A stretch of DNA of 64,000 nt from positions 89,493,877-89,557,876 of the forward strand of contig CM019063.1 in NCBI GenBank assembly GCA_009667805.1, given 5' to 3'. The number at the start of each line of letters is the position of its first letter. Position 1 is the first letter of the stretch. Origin of the DNA: Leptobrachium leishanense (Eukaryota; Chordata; Amphibia; Anura; Megophryidae). A program made the position numbers and the translations under genes. The notes beneath the pieces were generated by a model. It saw nothing but the letters and a program-made list of their open reading frames with translations, ran no database searches and was not told where the DNA came from. Shown piece after piece: positions 61,981-64,000 of this stretch.

Positions 61981-62415
61981 TAAGGCTAGGGTCAGAGAAA
62001 CACATTTTTCACGTCTACCGTCAAAAAGTGCGTCGATGCGTCCGAGCGCATTTTTTCACGGAAGACGCAATAGCGGTCATACAATGCGCAATTTCGGCCG
62101 TGATTTTTTACGGATCCAAACCAGGAAACTTTGGGTGTCTGGACGTTATGTTGGCCGGACATGAGCAGCGTCTGACTACTCCTAATCACACACACACATG
62201 CCGCTATGCGGATGCAGCGCACTCTGTACGTCAGTACTAGCGGTTCGACGTTCTTGCAAAAATGCGTTTGTTTGCCGCTTGCGTTGTGTGGCCGAATTTT
62301 CGTGCAGCCGTACATCGTGTGTGGGCCTGCGTTGGACATCATTTGCTGCTACCACGGCCGTAATATAGTGCGGCTAAACGCACGTTCTCACTGCGTTCGA
62401 CTGACCCCAGCCTTA
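61981..62415. mobile_element. MITE with TAAGGCTAGGGTCAG termini
   Basis: Left TAAGGCTAGGGTCAGAG and right CTGACCCCAGCCTTA; the flanking AGACAT / ATGTCT also mirror each other. Same family as 33962-34393, with shared ACTCTGTACGTCAGTACTAG-type core. No coding capacity. Confidence 0.8.
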
Positions 62416-63489
62416 ATGTCTGCATATTCAGACTAGAACATCAACAGGAACTATGGTGGAAACAATGGTGGAATCTCTATCGAAGACTATGCTGAGATCT
62501 ACGCTAGACAACTCCAGTGGTAACACTGGTAAAATGTAACGCAGTACACTAGTGACTGCACTATAGTTTTGGTGCACTTCTTCACCGTCATTGAAAGAAT
62601 AACCCGTTAACCATGTTACACTTTCATTCAGTCCTAAATTATACAAGTCTGTATTTTTCATGAGTTCTAATTCCAAAACTGCATATCTATAAAACAAGAA
62701 ATTATTGACACCATATGGATAAACAAATTGTTGTTGTTTTATTTGCTTTCACATAAAATCTATTTGTATTCCCAAGTATTTACAATTCATTAATTAACAA
62801 TTTCTCAATATCTATCAAACCTTGCTATGTCTATGAATAATTTTTATGTTTGTACTCAGTATGAACTCAACATTTTTCGGTTGTACCGAAACAATATTTG
62901 CATGTTTAAGGTAACCCTCCTGATAAATAAATCTATAATTGATAAATTTGCAATTCCATTAATGATATAGTTTAATTTTTTTATAGCATCAAATAAAATT
63001 TACTTTAGTCTCCTGGTGTATTCATCTACCACGGTATTCCATATATTAGTTAGAAATTCATCATATACACAGCACCAGTCACAAAATTTGATATCCCTTG
63101 GAACTACATTTTTCTGTAAACACATTTAAATGGCCTGTATCACACCAGCGTCAAACTTCCTGAAGGGATTCCATTAAAAAATAATTACTCTGCATTCATA
63201 TCAGCTTGTTCCAAAGTCTTGCTCCACATCTTTTATAATATCAACCTCATATTTTTTTAATCAGGCTTCCTTCCTTCTCGTCTTATTACCGTGTGTTGAG
63301 AAAACAGGCATGATATAACAAATCAAGTAATTAATTAATTGTTAATTAAAAATTTACTATGTGAAATATAGTTAATACAAAACTATTTCCTGCAGCACCG
63401 GTCCTATTAAACTTTAAAAATAAAAGCAAAAAGCTTTTTATAATGAAAACGGAGCATAAACAGAATAGAAACTGATGTTTGATGTTCTT
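62416..63489. other. Unassigned AT-rich sequence
   Basis: No gene, RNA or element recognised. Confidence 0.5.
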
Positions 63490-63565
63490 GAACCCAGGAC
63501 GTACTTGAAAACGAGAGAAATCTCAATGTATCCTTCCTGGTAAAATCCTTTATAAATAAATAAAT
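63490..63565 (+). mobile_element. SINE tail fragment
   Basis: Contains ACCCAGGACGTACTTGAAAA, CGAGAGAAATCTCAATGTAT and TATAAATAAATA, the tail of the 42445-42668 SINE. Confidence 0.8.
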
Positions 63566-63904
63566 ACTCACGTTTTATTTTTTCGTAATTTTATGCACCT
63601 TATATGAAATTCAGCAAAATTTAGAAGATAAAGAAATTAAAAATGAAATATACAAATATAATGTTCATCAAGAAACTAAATATTGCTGGGAAAGTAATAC
63701 TACTAAGAGATAAATACACAGTATATTACGTTAAAAAAAATTGATTTTGCTACCTGTTTTAACTTCTTTTTTTATCCACATTATACAGTATATGGTATAT
63801 TTTCACATGGTATTGTCTTTCCACGAATATCTAAAAATTATATTTAAGCACAACTTTTAAAGCACACCTGTCAGGCGTAACATACGTTGGCCTAATTTGA
63901 TGGG
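63566..63904. other. Unassigned AT-rich sequence
   Basis: Nothing recognised. Confidence 0.4.
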
Positions 63905-63985
63905 TGATGACCCAGGACATACTTGAAAACAAGAGAAATCTCAATGTATCCTTCCTGCTCAAATACTTTATAAATAAATATATGT
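63905..63985 (+). mobile_element. SINE tail fragment at the window end
   Basis: ACCCAGGACATACTTGAAAA with CAAGAGAAATCTCAATGTAT and ACTTTATAAATAAATA; 5' truncated like the copy at 63490. Confidence 0.8.
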
Positions 63986-64000
63986 GTTTTTTGCAACAAC

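Overview
The window looks like amphibian nuclear DNA, most likely from a frog. It holds one spliced host gene, cox7c (cytochrome c oxidase subunit 7C), and is otherwise dominated by transposable elements. The mix points to an amphibian: Tc1 elements, hAT and piggyBac-like non-autonomous elements, CR1 and L2 LINEs, a DIRS element, a Penelope-like element, a chromodomain (Sushi-like) Gypsy element and a second Gypsy element with a PNMA-type Gag. I cannot name the species. A 100-N assembly gap lies at 4873-4972.

Layout. 1-4.9 kb: LINE fragments broken up by a solo LTR, a Tc1 element and a MITE. 5.0-14.6 kb: a Gypsy element on the minus strand with a PNMA-like Gag and a tRNA-Pro-type primer binding site; its pol carries a nested solo LTR and its gag a nested hAT element. 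14.6-16.1 kb: the end of another hAT element with a minisatellite, then a MITE holding a further hAT element. 17.1-20.1 kb: cox7c, two coding exons plus a 3' UTR exon, with a C/D-box snoRNA of the SNORD138/mir-3607 type in each intron. 20.2-26.3 kb: LTR remnant, L2-like tails, MITEs and a Tc1 copy. 26.7-30.5 kb: a Penelope-like element with a GIY-YIG domain, split by a Tc1 copy. 30.9-32.3 kb: a hAT element made of a minisatellite and a row of hairpins. 34.6-42.1 kb: a DIRS element with inverted termini and an internal complementary region, carrying a CR1 insertion and a piggyBac-like hairpin-chain element. 42.1-44.2 kb: MITE, a tRNA-derived SINE and an L2 LINE. 45.6-48.2 kb: a hAT element holding a second hairpin-chain element with a 300-bp unit in triplicate. 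49.05-51.01 kb: a palindrome of about 2 kb. 52.0-53.95 kb: a 43-bp minisatellite of about 45 units. 53.95-61.04 kb: a Tc1 element split by a young Sushi-like Gypsy element. 61-64 kb: a MITE, SINE tails and unrecognised AT-rich sequence.

Apart from cox7c and its snoRNAs I see no host gene. Almost every transposon ORF is broken, so the elements are mostly fossils; the Sushi-like element is the youngest, its LTRs differing at 5 substitutions and 1 indel over about 547 bp. Many insertions can be dated relative to each other because target-site duplications are visible. The most unusual signals are hairpins whose loops are inverted between otherwise identical copies, a perfect 24-bp inversion in one Tc1 copy, a minisatellite core shared by hAT elements with different termini, and a self-priming signature in the Sushi-like element.
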